A program made the translations under genes and the position numbers. Of a stretch of 64,000 bases of DNA, positions 24,403-36,687 are shown piece by piece. The notes beneath the pieces were generated by a model that searched no databases, was not told where the DNA came from, and was given only the letters and a program-made list of their open reading frames with translations. Position 1 is the stretch's first letter, and every line of letters begins with the position of its first letter. This DNA is from Ophiura sarsii (lineage: Eukaryota > Echinodermata > Ophiuroidea > Amphilepidida > Ophiuridae). The stretch spans positions 44,474,768 to 44,538,767 of the forward strand of contig CM069449.1 in assembly GCA_035610835.1 (NCBI GenBank), given 5' to 3'.

Positions 24403-25776
24403 CAGGCGCGTACGCAGGATTTTGTAAAGGGGGGTGTTTTAGAAATATTGATATAATTATTTCACTATCCACGCCAGAAGTTTTTTGCAATTCACGGTTG
24501 AAAAGAACGCATTTCCTTGCATATTTTTGAACACTTATAGGTTTTTTTATTAGTTCAACGTTGCAATTTCTCACTAGTAACTCATGTGTTAACACCAAAT
24601 CTTAATACTTTAGACTGAGTTCAATCCTAAAACATCATTTATATAGGCCTACAGTAACTTAATCTGCAGGCATTGGTTTTACCGGCGATCTCATTGGTTC
24701 AATGTGTGTCACATGGCACGGTAGTGGCGAAGCTAGGTCATTCATATGGGGGGCGAGAAATGAAAATGACCCGACAAGACTTTATGAGGGTAGAAATGCG
24801 CGCTTAGCGTGCACATTTTTTCGAGTTTACACCTATTTTTTGCCCGATTTAGCTACATTTTGACTCTAAACAAGCTTGTACCAAAGAATATTGTATTTTG
24901 GGAAAAACAAATTTCATCTGTGTACTTTGACCATGATTCCTTTGGTCAAATGAACCGACAGTGCCAATCTCAACCGACACGACGTCAATATTGGTGGGGG
25001 GGCGGTCGCCCCCTTCGCCAACCCTCCCCCCCCCCCTCCCCCTCCTCTGGCTACGCCATTGTGACACGGGTTATTCTCCCTTTCAAGTTTAACAGACTGA
25101 CAGAAAAAAGCATTGTTTTCAATATTCAATGATCTCTTTAATTTAGTTTCTTTTAGTTTATCTATTTTTCTCTTTTCATTTTTATCCTGTCTTTTCCCTT
25201 CATATTCTCTTATTTTTCTTTTCACCCGGCTTCTTGGAGGGGGTGTTTAATACACGTGATTAACCCTTCGAACCCTAGCTGTCCCCGCCTGTTTGTAACC
25301 CTCAAGAAAGGGAACAGAACATTTTCGATTTTACATTTATTTGTGCTATGATTGAGGTTCCCTTTTTGCTTTTAAACAAGCTCCTACTCCCAAACTATTC
25401 CATTTTTGATACATATCCGCGCGTAGCGCGCGAATTCTTTTCGTTTGTGTACTTTAAACCATCATAATTCCATGATTCCTCTTGTCAAATGAACGGACAA
25501 TGCCAATCTCAACCGACATACAGTCAATATTGGAGGGGCAATCCCCCGGCCCCGTGACCCCCTCTGGTTACGCCACTGCCTCTCCCCCTGTCTCCGTTGT
25601 CCGGGACCCGCTCTTCCTTTCTCTTTTTCCTTCTCCTTTTCTTTCTCTTTTCCTCTCCTTTCCCTTCTCTTTTTCCTCTCCTTTCCCTTCCCTCTCCTTT
25701 CCCCTTTTTATTTTTTTAGGACAGACCCAAGGGGGGGTGTTTCACACCCAAAACACCCCCCCTGTGTACGCGCCTG
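24403..25776. mobile_element. Composite hAT-like element with perfect 8 bp target duplication
   Basis: Ends CAGGCGCGTACGCAGG and, inverted, CAGGCGCGTACACAGG. Flanked on both sides by AACATCGG (24395-24402 and 25777-25784), an exact 8-base duplication as hAT transposases make. It contains a complete nested element (24722-25061), a second partial one ending at 25578, and a CT-rich run. No transposase frame. Confidence 0.85.
24722..25061. mobile_element. Nested hAT-like MITE (340 bp)
   Basis: Starts TAGTGGCGAAGCTAGG and ends GGCTACGCCATTG. Flanks TGGCACGG and TGACACGG match at 7 of 8. The interior carries AACAAGCTTGTACC(AAAG) and CCAATCTCAACCGAC, shared with the copies at 41979 and 58782. Confidence 0.8.
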
Positions 25777-25784
25777 AACATCGG

Positions 25785-26924
25785 TGTGAATCCACTCTCA
25801 AAAACTACCCTTAACGTGGATTCTCAAAGAAGGAAAAATTACAATTAACAAGGCTTAGGCTATAACTCGACGAATAGCTAAAGATATAGGTCCTCAAGAC
25901 AATTTAGGCTGGAAAAGTATGCAGTATTTATTCAGTTTTGTCAGTGAATTTGTCTTATAGGCCTAACGGTTGAAGTCAAAGAGTTAACATTTGATTTAAC
26001 ATGAATTTATGATGAAGAAAAAAGTATGATTTGAGGCAAATCATTCATTAAGATATGGCAATGTTATGAAAGTTTGTAAGTAAGCTTGCAATCTCAAATA
26101 ATACAGACTTGTGCTTCATTAGCATGATTAGATAACACGTTTTCATCCATTTCAAGACCGTATGTGTCTCAGATAAAGGATTTGTTGCCAAATTAACTAC
26201 TCCAATTCTGGATGGATTCGTAGAAGGAACCAATTAAGAACTGATAGTGTATCTATTGTAATATTACAAGTTAGTAACCATTGAGATGTAAGCAGAGGGT
26301 CATTCAATAAGTTCTACCTCCTCCCTTATTAACATCGCTAATATGAATGTCAGCCTCGCGACATTTGTCATGAGTATAGCACTGAATCATGGCTAAACAT
26401 ATATCATGTATATAGTAAATACTAATTGATATCTGATTCACTTTTGTTCTGATGTGATCAAAGCCAGATTTTGAACAACGGAATTGAAACAAAGTACTCT
26501 CAAAATAAATATAATTGTTTCGGTTTTTTCTCCATATTGGATGGTTAGTCTATGGTTAGATAGATAAAGGGCACGATTTGAATACTGAAAATTGAAGACG
26601 ATGGATGATTGATACCTAGCTATAATACGGTATTATCGTGTATAAATAAGATTGTAAGCAATAGATAACTCTTATTAAGACTTGCAAATAGTATATCATC
26701 TCGAATGTATGGCTATGCCTTTAGCATACTGGAATACTGCTAATCAGTCTAATTCGTTGTTACGATTCATGCCACAGTAATGCCTCGTATGTTAAATCTT
26801 TAGCATTATATTTACTTTTGAGTTTTCATTATGCGCAATCTTAAGAATAGTCAATCAGATAGTCAATAGTAGAAAATCATCTCGGAGAGACTTGGAATCC
26901 CTCCATTTAGTCCTTTATATATAC
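25785..26924. other. No gene seen
   Basis: A/T-rich sequence after the composite hAT-like element; no repeat partner or coding pattern noticed. Confidence 0.55.
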
Positions 26925-28290
26925 TAGCGGGCAGCGGCGTACCCTCGCTACGCTCGGGTCCCCGCTAGATGGTTATGCCACATTACATACCTCTGAAACC
27001 ACATAAACCTCCTCATCACCCCCAAACCAGGTTGATTTATAACCATATCCCTTCTAAAGGCATTATAGCCCCGATTATAGCCCCACCCTATAATCACCCC
27101 CCCCCCCCCCCCCAAATCAGGTTGATTTATAACCATGTCCCTCCTAAACCATTTACCGTGGCTACTTTATTAACCCCTACCTCTCAAACTGCATCAAGTT
27201 AACCCTATCCTAAAACATTTCCCGTGGTTACGCTCGGGTCCCCGCTAGATGGTTATACCACTACCTACCTCTGAAACCACATAAACCCCCTACAACACCC
27301 CATACCAGGTTTATTTATAACCATATCCCTTCTAAAGGCATTATAAACCCCTACAACCCCCACCCCAATCAGGTTGAATTATAACCATATCCCTCCTAAA
27401 GCATTTACCGTGTTTACTTTATTAACCCCTACCTCTCAAACCGCATCAAGTTAATCCCCGGTACTTTTAAAACCACATAAACCCCCTACAATCGCTGCCC
27501 CCATCGCCCCCCCCCCCTCCCACTGCAACTACACCAACCAGGGGGGTTTATAATCATAACCCTCCCTAACCATTTCCCGCGGCTACTTCATTAACTCTTA
27601 TAACCCTATCCTAAAACATTTCCCCCCTCCTAGCTCCATGCACACATACAAACCAGTTTGATTTATAATCACAACCATCCCTAAACCAATTCCCGTGGCT
27701 ACTTCATTATTAACCCTCGGTCCCTTAGATTGTTTGGCATGCCAACTTAAAGTAAACAAATCAGGATTGCTTCATTAACCCCCCGCAAAACGCTACTTTT
27801 ACCATTAATAACCCTAGACCTATCCTAAACCATTTCCCGTGGTTTTACACCGGCCGCCCCCCACCCCCCCCCCCCCCCCCCCCCACATGACACCAAATAC
27901 CCTACCAACAGGCGCGACTATAGCCATTTCCCGTGTGGCTTCTGCGCCATGTGTAGGGGTGCGTGTGCCGCGCGAGCGGCAGTCAGCCCTTGCGCAAACA
28001 TGCACGCGACGCGTTACCACGGCAAGATTACGCTGTAGTACGCGCAACGCACAATGTTGTTCAATTCTAGGGGCATTTATGAACCAAATCTGAGAGGTTT
28101 TTTGCTGTTTTTGGAGCCAATTGTTAACCAATTTCACTGAAATAAACTTTAACGCCTTTCCCGTTATTTCCTCTAGCTTTCATGCAAAATAGGCGCCACT
28201 TTGACCACAACTAACGGAGAAATAAAGATAACAAACACACAAACAAACAAACAAACATACACCGTTTCCAGATTTATAGTAAGATTAATC
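26925..28290. repeat. Retroelement-like block with C-rich degenerate repeats
   Basis: Begins GCGGGCAGCGGCGTACC / CTCGGGTCCCCGCTAGATGG, which recurs at about 27230, so a roughly 280 bp unit is duplicated, with GGTTGATTTATAACCATAT sub-repeats inside. The right end GGAGAAATAAAGATAACA followed by (CAAA)n resembles the tail of RTE-type LINE/SINEs. No protein domain is seen. Confidence 0.6.
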
Positions 28291-28854
28291 TCTCAGTTCT
28301 TATGAAAAGTAGATATGATTTTTGCAGTGATACATATTATATAGCTCTAATAATAGGGTAAGGGTAAAGGTAGATGGTTGTCCTGATCTGGTTCTGGCTA
28401 ATCAGACGACATATTTGTCATTTCAAATTGGTCACTTTTCTGCGCTTATAACCTGTTGAACAGTGAAATGATAAGCACTTTGATAAAATGTTGCTGTTTT
28501 TTCACCCGTTTCCTTTACACTAAATGGACTATCGGTTTCACTGCATCTCTAGAATTACTGTATTTGTAGCTGAGATTCAAAGATATTGTGGAATATTTCA
28601 ATGAGACTGGCATTTATAATAGTAAAGGTAGGAGGTAGGATTTATTGGATGACCCTCGTATTACCATAAAAGCACGATATAATAATATATGTATACTTAA
28701 AATATTTTAAATGTGAATGTTGTCATTGTGTTATCTCTGAGAATGCACATTTAGCTGATCATAGCATGATCATCACTGTTGTTTAAAATTAATCCGTATA
28801 TAGAGAAGTATGGTTGACATTAACTGAATTAATCAATCTTATGACTTAAGACAG

Positions 28855-29172
28855 CATCGAAGATGATGACGATGTTGATGTCGACGACGATGGTGATGAC
28901 GATGACAACGACGATGACAATATTGAAGACGACGACGTTGAAGATGATGAAGATAATAAAGACGATGATGATGGCGATGACAAATATAACGAAGATGACG
29001 AGGATGATGACGATGACGATGACAAATATAACGAAGATGACGAAGGAAGGAAGATGATGACGATGACGATGACGACGATGAACATGATAGAGACGGCGAA
29101 GATGAAGACGACGATAACGATGACAAAGATGATGACGATAACAATAATGAGGTTGACGATGACGATAACACT
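28855..29172. repeat. GATGAC-type low-complexity repeat
   Basis: Degenerate GAY triplets over about 320 bases. Open on both strands (poly-Ser/His one way, Met/Thr the other) because of its composition. Confidence 0.9.
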
Positions 29173-29910
29173 CGTGTGTTGATTATGTCGTTTTTTGTTA
29201 ATTGTTATGTAATAACAATATATTATACTATAAGTAACTAAGAAAGTACAGTCATCAAAAAATTAACTGACCAGGTATTACTGTGCGTAACTCTAAAAGT
29301 ATAACTCCTACTTAAGTATCAAATTATAAGACAGTGGTTGAGAAATATTTCCTCTTTTTAATTTGAGATATTACATGTATGAATACTAGTTTGATCACAA
29401 GGAAATACAGTACCAACAGCAGCACCTCGCGGTATCCCGATGTGAAGAAGAGATTCCAAGCCTAATATCGAAATGGGATGGTCACGTGACTCATCATAAT
29501 CAAAATTACAGTGGCGACGGACGTGTCGACCGCTGCTCTCGACCTTGTTGATCTGCATATATCTGATCCCGTCCGCAACTGGTGTCCCAGGACCACAAAT
29601 TAGATTTATTCCGTGTCATGGATTGTCTCTTCCGACTCTCACACGGACATATGAAACGTTCACAAAAGAGATTTATCTATCTCTACCATTTTATTTCTTA
29701 TAAACCTGTCTTCAATCAGAGGTTCACACAGTTTTCATAGTTAAGAAAGCGTAATCTCAAAGGTTCCAAAAGACCCCCAACTAGTTTACAGTCTTATAGT
29801 TGCTATTTCCATCACTATCTATCTACTCTACTGTTCTACACTACTCGGCATGCTTGGGTCTTTATACCTACGCATGGTGAAATAAAACAGAAACAAACAT
29901 AACAATTAAG

Positions 29911-32545
29911 TAAAGGGGTTATACACGATATGGTATAGGTATGGTCAACTCTCATGAAAATAGTGCAAATGAGATTTCAGAAGTTGAAGAAAAAAATTGT
30001 CTCCAATTTTATTTATTACACTATTTTTTAATAGTAGACATGTACTGGATACTAGATTCAAAATGTTGTGAACAACACTCATTGCATTTTTGTACAATAT
30101 AACGTTGAATTTATATTATAATATCACTTGTTTGCAGCTTTTGCTCCATGTTTATTACGTTATATACTTCCTATCAGCTCTAAATCAGAACGAGTTTACA
30201 AACTGTGATGCCAAAAACACAAAATTATAGTTACGAAAGCATACTTCTACCAATTACAGCGAACAAAATGCAATGTAATTTTGTAAATTGCAAGTATTAT
30301 GAATTGTTTTTGGTCTTCACATCACTGTTTGAACCTCAGCTTTAAAACTAAAAAATGCACGGTTTTCCAAAATGAATATCTTTGTGCAAAGTATAAAATA
30401 TATCTTTAATCGTATCTTTTTCCAAGCGTTATAATGTGTTTTTAAAAGTTAGCTCAGAAACAATAAATATTATGCTTTACCAAAAACGCTGGCATTGGTA
30501 TTCGGACTTTATGGGGTGGGTAACGTAATAAACATATACAAACACATGTAAACAAATATATTCAACATCGACCAAGTCAGTTTATTTTGTACACAGACAT
30601 ATCTTGTAAATGGTATTTTAGTAACAGTTAGGTTGCCTAAAGTCCACTAAAAGACAGTTCTATATATTGTCGACTTGCTCTTTTGATGTAGGGTAAATAT
30701 GGTGAATAACGTAATAAACATGGTCACTAAATCGACAGATGTAACATGGCACTTTACAGATATGTTGTTAGACCATGACATTATTACCTTTATGTAAATT
30801 TTAATAGCACTAAATATTGAATAGCCTTTTATCTCTTAAAATTAGTAAGATATTGATTTGTTTTATTTAAAATGATGGTAGTAGAATTGTTAATAAGATT
30901 GTACTCTGATGACCTTTTTGTCTCCACTGTTGCATTTGGTTCTGCCGGTATCGCCATTGGATTTTTGCACTGTGTGGCATATATTTCTGTATAATAAAGA
31001 TAACAAAAACAAAACAAAGTTAATGACATATATTGCAGCTGTTTCAGCTAGGTATACCGTATTTATTCACACAATTATACGAATTGGTTTATTACGTTAT
31101 CCAATAGCCATAGAACTATGCATCATTGAAGCATGCAAACAAATGAGATTGTGTCAGTATGTGAGACAATATGTATGTACACTAAGTTAACATTCATAAA
31201 CACATAATAACGGTTGAATCACTATGAACAGGGTGCAATTATATTTATCAAATGATGGAAAGTTTATTACGTTGTCCATTATAAGGTGGTTTCAGTCCTC
31301 ACATAGAATAGTCCACATATTACAATTATAACATTGGATACAATGTATGATACTCAAGTACATCAATCATGAAAGTTACTGAATTGACGCCAACATTGAC
31401 ATGAGACTAGACAATGAGGTTGGTTACGTTATCCCGTTTATTACGTTATTGGCAACTGCAACAGTGCCTAATGCTGGCTTATAACGTATATACAAAGCAA
31501 TCAATGAAGATTTTAACGATACCTACTGCATTTCTTTACATTATTAACCCCATTCTGATATCATAGGTCCATTTTCAATGTGCTTAAGAGATCTATAATG
31601 ACTTCAACTGTCATTCAGCTTAATGTTCATATTACTTACAAGAAAAAATGAGGAATTCTTACCATTCGTCGTGGGTTTTTTTCATTGTACTTTCATCGAG
31701 TATCCCCCATACATGCCTGCGAAAAGGGCCTGCCACGTATCTTTGTTTAATACAGTCGTAGAGAGCAGCTGTCTCTCTGTCGATTTATTCGACAACGTAA
31801 TAAACGATAACGTAGTAAACGTTTTTCGTACTCAAAGTACCATGTAGACGATCCTGAAAGAGCTAGCGAGTGTTCCAAGTAACCACATAGTCTATGTATA
31901 TGTATCAAATTGGTTTTTAACCCAAAATTGTGTTTTGATACATAGTTCGGGAGAAATCTCAACAACGTAATAAACATCCTTAACAAGGTCGCATGCTTTG
32001 CAGCATTTTGATTTCTTCTCAAGGTCAGACATGTTGCTATAGATTTTTGATAATATTATTTTCCAACACCCATGTTCTTTTAGATTCAGAATATGTACAT
32101 TTAAATGTTTAAATGTTAATTTTGAACAATGTTGATCCTCAATATGTCGCAGGTAACGTAATAAACATCAACATCTCGGACAACATATATGAAACTGAAA
32201 CAGGTAAACATCGTAAAAGATGTGCATTTTTTTTCTATCCATGGAATATCGCTATATGTTCCCTACAAATTATGACATATCTTGTAGAAAATGGTGCCCT
32301 ATTTGTATTGTAATTATTAAAGGCAAAATATACATTTATGCTGCGGACATGGAAATTTCGCTAATTTGGGGTATACGAGGGCATTTTTTTGAGTGAAAAC
32401 ACGTTCAGAAGTATATCAAAGTATATAGATCCAAGTAGAAAACATCAATATCTATCTAGAAAAGAAGTTTTTCAAGCAAGAAAACATTGCATAACACAGA
32501 AATGGACCAAAGACATCAAAAAGTTCATTTTGCCCTGTTTTCATG
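29911..32545 (+). mobile_element. Unrecognised 2.6 kb element, copy A, with ten AACGTAATAAAC motifs
   Basis: Collinear with the reverse complement of 60103-63067. The left end carries ATGGTCAACTCTCATGAAAA, the right end the inverse of AACAGGGCAAAATGAAC; copy B shows these are terminal inverted repeats. Motif positions (plus = TAACGTAATAAAC): 30150(-), 30521(+), 30707(+), 31087(-), 31262(-), 31436(-), 31793(+), 31808(+, variant), 31963(+), 32154(+). Short open frames occur (for example 30909-31190), but no known protein family is evident. The right terminus is truncated. Confidence 0.85.
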
Positions 32546-32785
32546 TCTTTCACATTCCGTCTCGACGGAATAAAGCGCAATAACACTGACAAAATAGTTT
32601 AAGAATGTAGGATATCCCATACTTATAGTTTAAGCTAGTGGCCATCCTTGAGTTTAACTCCTCTACCACCAACCCCCTGAGTGATTTGACATACACTTGT
32701 TCATGAATATCATTTCAGCGGTGTCAAAATATAAACACTTGTGGTCCTGGGACACAAGTTGCGGACGGGATCAGATATATTATCG

Positions 32786-34222
32786 GTTATAACTGACATT
32801 GTGAAGCTGTCTTTTGGAAATGCAACATTTCCTAATAATTTCAATAACAATTCCTTTAAAAGAAAAGGGCGATCAAATAAATAATAACAGTAGTCTTGGA
32901 GGGGTTTAGCTGGTGTTCCTGTAGCAGATGAGCAGTACAATGTATTATGAAATGGGATAAAGAAATGGTATTGGTTGATCTGAAGTGTGTGGTATACGAA
33001 ATAAGAAGTAGGAGTGCATACCAATTTTTAAACAATTTGGGTAAAGTTTAAACAACATTTGTGAACAAACTTGCCCATCTATTGGTCAAATTATTTTGCT
33101 TACATGTTGGTTGAAATGTTTGACCAACTATTTAATCAAAGTATTTGCCCAACTTAACATTTATTACCCAACAGCTGTTGGTTAAGATTTCCCCATTAAT
33201 TTTTACTACTTTTAATATTTGACCCAAATCGTTGGTCAAGTATTAAAGTTGGGCCCTTTTTGACCATAATTAGCATGTATGATTCTTAAAAGTACAAATA
33301 TATACTACACATGTAGAGGGCGTTCGTAATTTAGGCTTTTTTGCCAATCCCCGTTATCTTTTGGTGAAACTATATTGTTGGCCAATATTTTTTAAATACA
33401 GGAGCACTTAGCATCTGGATACCTCAGGGGTACTCATATTGATGTGAGGGGTATTCTTGGCCAGTATGCTCATTTCTTCACGATCTTACTCGATCCTGGC
33501 CAAAAAAAACGGCGGCGATCTATCTAACCATGGTTTACCCAGAGAGAGGTTATTACTTATAACACCTCCCTGGTTTACCTATGGTGGTTTTCGGTCGGAA
33601 CGAGCTGTCAATTACTTGCACAGCGGGATCCTATGAGCTGCTGTGAGCCTGGAGTACCCCAACAGTGAGATAAAGTACGGTCGATTTCCATTTTCGCGCT
33701 TCGCTTAATATACATGCGAACTTTAATTGATACCTAGACAAATTTATATTGATTAATGATTGGTGGTGATGCAAGCGCAGGTTTGATAGTTGACCGCATT
33801 GTTCCGATGGATCAATAAGGCACGCACGCGTTGCCTGTCATAATGCCCCATGTTGAAAAGAAGGATGCGACAATAAAAATCGTACCTTACTTACATTTGG
33901 GATTGTAACTTACTCGATAATCAACCGTTCTTAGCGTGCAATATCCCTAATTAAAGAGGAGAAATTTCTCAACAACATCATAGTTTGATGTTTTTAATTT
34001 TAGAGTTATAAGTATTACCTAGTCAGTTAGTTTTTAAGACTGTACCGTTGTATAATTAATGTATTTGATAAAAGTAAGAAACCAAGGCGATGTAAAGCAT
34101 ACACGACGAAAGTATGAAAGCACGTACGATGTAGTAATAAATCAAACTTGAAATTGGAATTTTCTTATTGTCATCGATTTGTTACTGTGTATAGTCGCTC
34201 TTGTCCGCATATATAGCATCAC
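32786..34222. other. No gene seen; TTGGTCAA-rich patch
   Basis: 33060-33260 holds several TTGGTCAA/TTTGACCAA words in both directions, perhaps a decayed foldback. The rest is unremarkable. Confidence 0.5.
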
Positions 34223-34226
34223 TTAA

Positions 34227-34572
34227 AGGTAGATGACCCGATTTTCAACTTGATGTTTTCTATTTTACATGAAAGGTCATCCTTAAAATTGTTGTATTTC
34301 AATGTTTGAGTTGCATAACTCCAATGGTTCTATTTTTAGAAGCGCAAGGTCAAAAGACATGAGCCCATTGAGTAGTACACAGACTGGTTGGTGGTTAACC
34401 ACCTTTGGCAGTAATTCACCACATTTGGGCCTATAATTTCCAAATAAAACTTTTCTGGCCCCTAATATTTTACAGACATAATGAGAAAAATATGGGGATT
34501 CTTCTGATACCAAAATATATTGATGTGGAGAAAAAAATCATAGCCCCAAAAAAGTGATCGGGTCATATACCT
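34227..34572. mobile_element. TTAA-flanked MITE (346 bp)
   Basis: Ends AGGTAGATGACCCGAT and, inverted, AGGTATATGACCCGAT, with TTAA on both sides (34223-34226, 34573-34576). The TTAA target is typical of piggyBac and Kolobok superfamilies; which one is not decided here. Confidence 0.8.
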
Positions 34573-34814
34573 TTAAATTAGAGAATAACAATATAATTGG
34601 TAGCTGTGGTGGTTGTAATGGTAGCTACTAGGACACAATTTATAGTACAGCCAATAGGCTACATTATAGCAAAATGATTCAGGAACTATATATGTTTCAT
34701 TCTCATTTTCATATACCGTAGTCTAGTGGTTATTATTTACTTTTGATCATAAACTATGCATTTGATCCATCTTTTTCCACAAGGTTATTTAGTTTTATCA
34801 TAATCTTTTTTTCA

Positions 34815-34999
34815 GCCCATCTTTCCCAACTTTAAAAGTCCGCGTATTCAAGAATTATTGATCTAATACTAGGCATGTTTGTACTTATTTTAATGCATTT
34901 ATAACGGTGAATCCCAATATGGTGATGACATTTTGACATTTTTGAAACATTTGTTAAATTTTGGGAACTATCGTCTGCAGACGACTGCCGCATGGAAAG
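34815..34999 (+). mobile_element. Partial MITE, CACTTTCCACGCGGC family
   Basis: Same order of words as the element at 47287-47542 (TTTCCCAACTTTAAAAGT, GGCATGTTTGTACTT, CGTCTGCAGACG, GCCGCATGGAAAGTG) but lacking the left terminus. Confidence 0.6.
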
Positions 35000-35186
35000 T
35001 GGTAATAAAATTTCAAATTCCAATGATCTGTTTACTAACTATACAAGTGCAATTATCAGTTTTACAGTTGTTTTATCAACATAATATGAAGGATAACGTG
35101 GTGATTGATATGGCATTATTAGGCTCTTGCGACAGCAGTCATTTGCAGAGGCTGTTGTGACATTAAACCTAATAAATTAGATCACG

Positions 35187-35887
35187 TTTGTGTGCATAAC
35201 TCAACACACAATTGCACGTTTTGAGAATGAAACGTTTTATGAAAAGGGAAAACGCTTGGCTACCCATATAAATTTTACTTTTGTTTACTATGTCTAAAAT
35301 ATTCACATTTCCCCAAAATTATGTTTTCAGAAAAAGTTGCACTTTTCAAAACCGTGCAAGAAAGTTACAAAAATGTTTTTTAAAATGAATTACGATTGTC
35401 TTTGTTTTCAATTAAAAGACTTTTCTTTAGTTGTTCCTTAGTTGAAATAAAAATTAACAAATATTTGTTTCATGAACGACTAGCTATTAGTGTCCACCAT
35501 TCACGTCAACAACTTCCCTGTATCGTTGAAAAGTGCCACTTTCGGAAAACATCATTTTGGGAAAATATGACTGTTTAGGGAGAAGAACAAATGGTCATTG
35601 AAAAGGGGAAACGTTGGGTGGGTAGCCAAGCGTTTTCCCTTTTCGTAAATGTTTCAATCTCTCAAAACGCGTAATTGTGTGTGGAGTTAGGCAAACAAAC
35701 TCGTATCATGATCTTGAAAAGTTCCACTTTTTTTTGAAAACATCATTTTTGGGAAATGTGACTCTTTTGGGAAAAGTAATAATGATATTGAAATGGGGAA
35801 TCTTTCTATGGGTAGCCAAGTGGTTCTGCTTTTTATAAGTGTCTCAATCGCTCAAAACGTCTACTTATGTGTAGAGTTATGCAACTT
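35187..35887. repeat. Foldback with one left arm and two right arms
   Basis: Left arm 35187-35270 (GGGAAAACGCTTGGCTACCC) pairs with 35620-35700 and, less well, with 35812-35887. The two right arms are direct repeats with TTTTGGGAAA-type spacers. Confidence 0.7.
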
Positions 35888-36332
35888 GATCTTATTTAAG
35901 GGGGTCTTACTTTTTTAAACCCTTTATAATGTTATCAAATTAAAGCCTCACGCCCCTAAACTGAATATTGAATGAGTTATGAGGAAACACGATTAAAGAT
36001 TATTTCTGATTGGTTGCATGATAAAAAATGTTAATGAGGGGATAACCCGATTTAGACTGTTTCATAAACTAAAAAGGGGTGGACACAATAAACAGAAAAC
36101 TTAGCGTGATTATATCGATACAAATCAACGATTTGGATAAATATGCAATAATGACTGCTTAACAACTGTTTTCATTCGGAATTGTCCCGAAGGGGCACAG
36201 CTACCCTCAGACCAGAAAAAACCCTCTGATTTCAAACAAATTCACGAAATCAGTTGTTACGCAGTCATTATTCTCAAATTAAAACATACTTTACCTAATA
36301 ACAACAAGATAAAATACTGTATGCACAGTTAA

Positions 36333-36683
36333 AGGTATATTATGTGATCTTTCCAGGGAACGCCCTCAACATCGAAAAAAAAATAGAAAGCAGATTTTCT
36401 TGCAGATTTACATTTCTGATCATAAATCATGCATGCATTCCAAGTTACAGGGCGATACGATTCTTAATTACTTCAAAATCCTGTCGGAATCCCGACAGTT
36501 TATATTTTCCACTCTAAATTCACTCTAAAACCATGATTTTGAGGTAATTAGGAATCGAATCGCTCTGTAACTTGGAATGTATGTATGATTTATGATCGGA
36601 AATGTAAATCTGCAAGAAAATCTACTTTCTAAAAAAAATCATGAATAGAGGGCGCTCTCTGGAAAAGATCACATACTATGCCT
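36333..36683. mobile_element. TTAA-flanked foldback MITE (351 bp)
   Basis: Ends AGGTATATTATGTGATCTTT and, inverted, AGGCATAGTATGTGATCTTT, with TTAA on both sides (36329-36332, 36684-36687). Arms of about 150 bases contain TCTTGCAGATTTACATTTC and a central CGACAGTTTATATTTTC-type core. Confidence 0.85.
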
Positions 36684-36687
36684 TTAA

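Noticed and set aside
26925..27800. CRISPR-like spaced repeats
   Set aside because: Repeat units are degenerate, unevenly spaced and in animal DNA; they form a C-rich retroelement-like block.
28839..29171. Serine-rich and methionine-rich open frames on both strands
   Set aside because: Produced by GAY-triplet low-complexity DNA; no start context or conserved domain.
29500..29612. A plus-strand terminal exon reading ATDVSTAALDLVDLHISD to a stop
   Set aside because: It has a plausible acceptor, but its end is the inverted 41-base word also found at 32740, so a transposon end is at least as likely; no other exons found.
30909..31190. 93-codon frame in element A, with an 89-codon counterpart in copy B
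   Set aside because: Preserved in both copies, but these are recent duplicates, the frame overlaps the AACGTAATAAAC motifs, and no family is recognised; not called as a gene.
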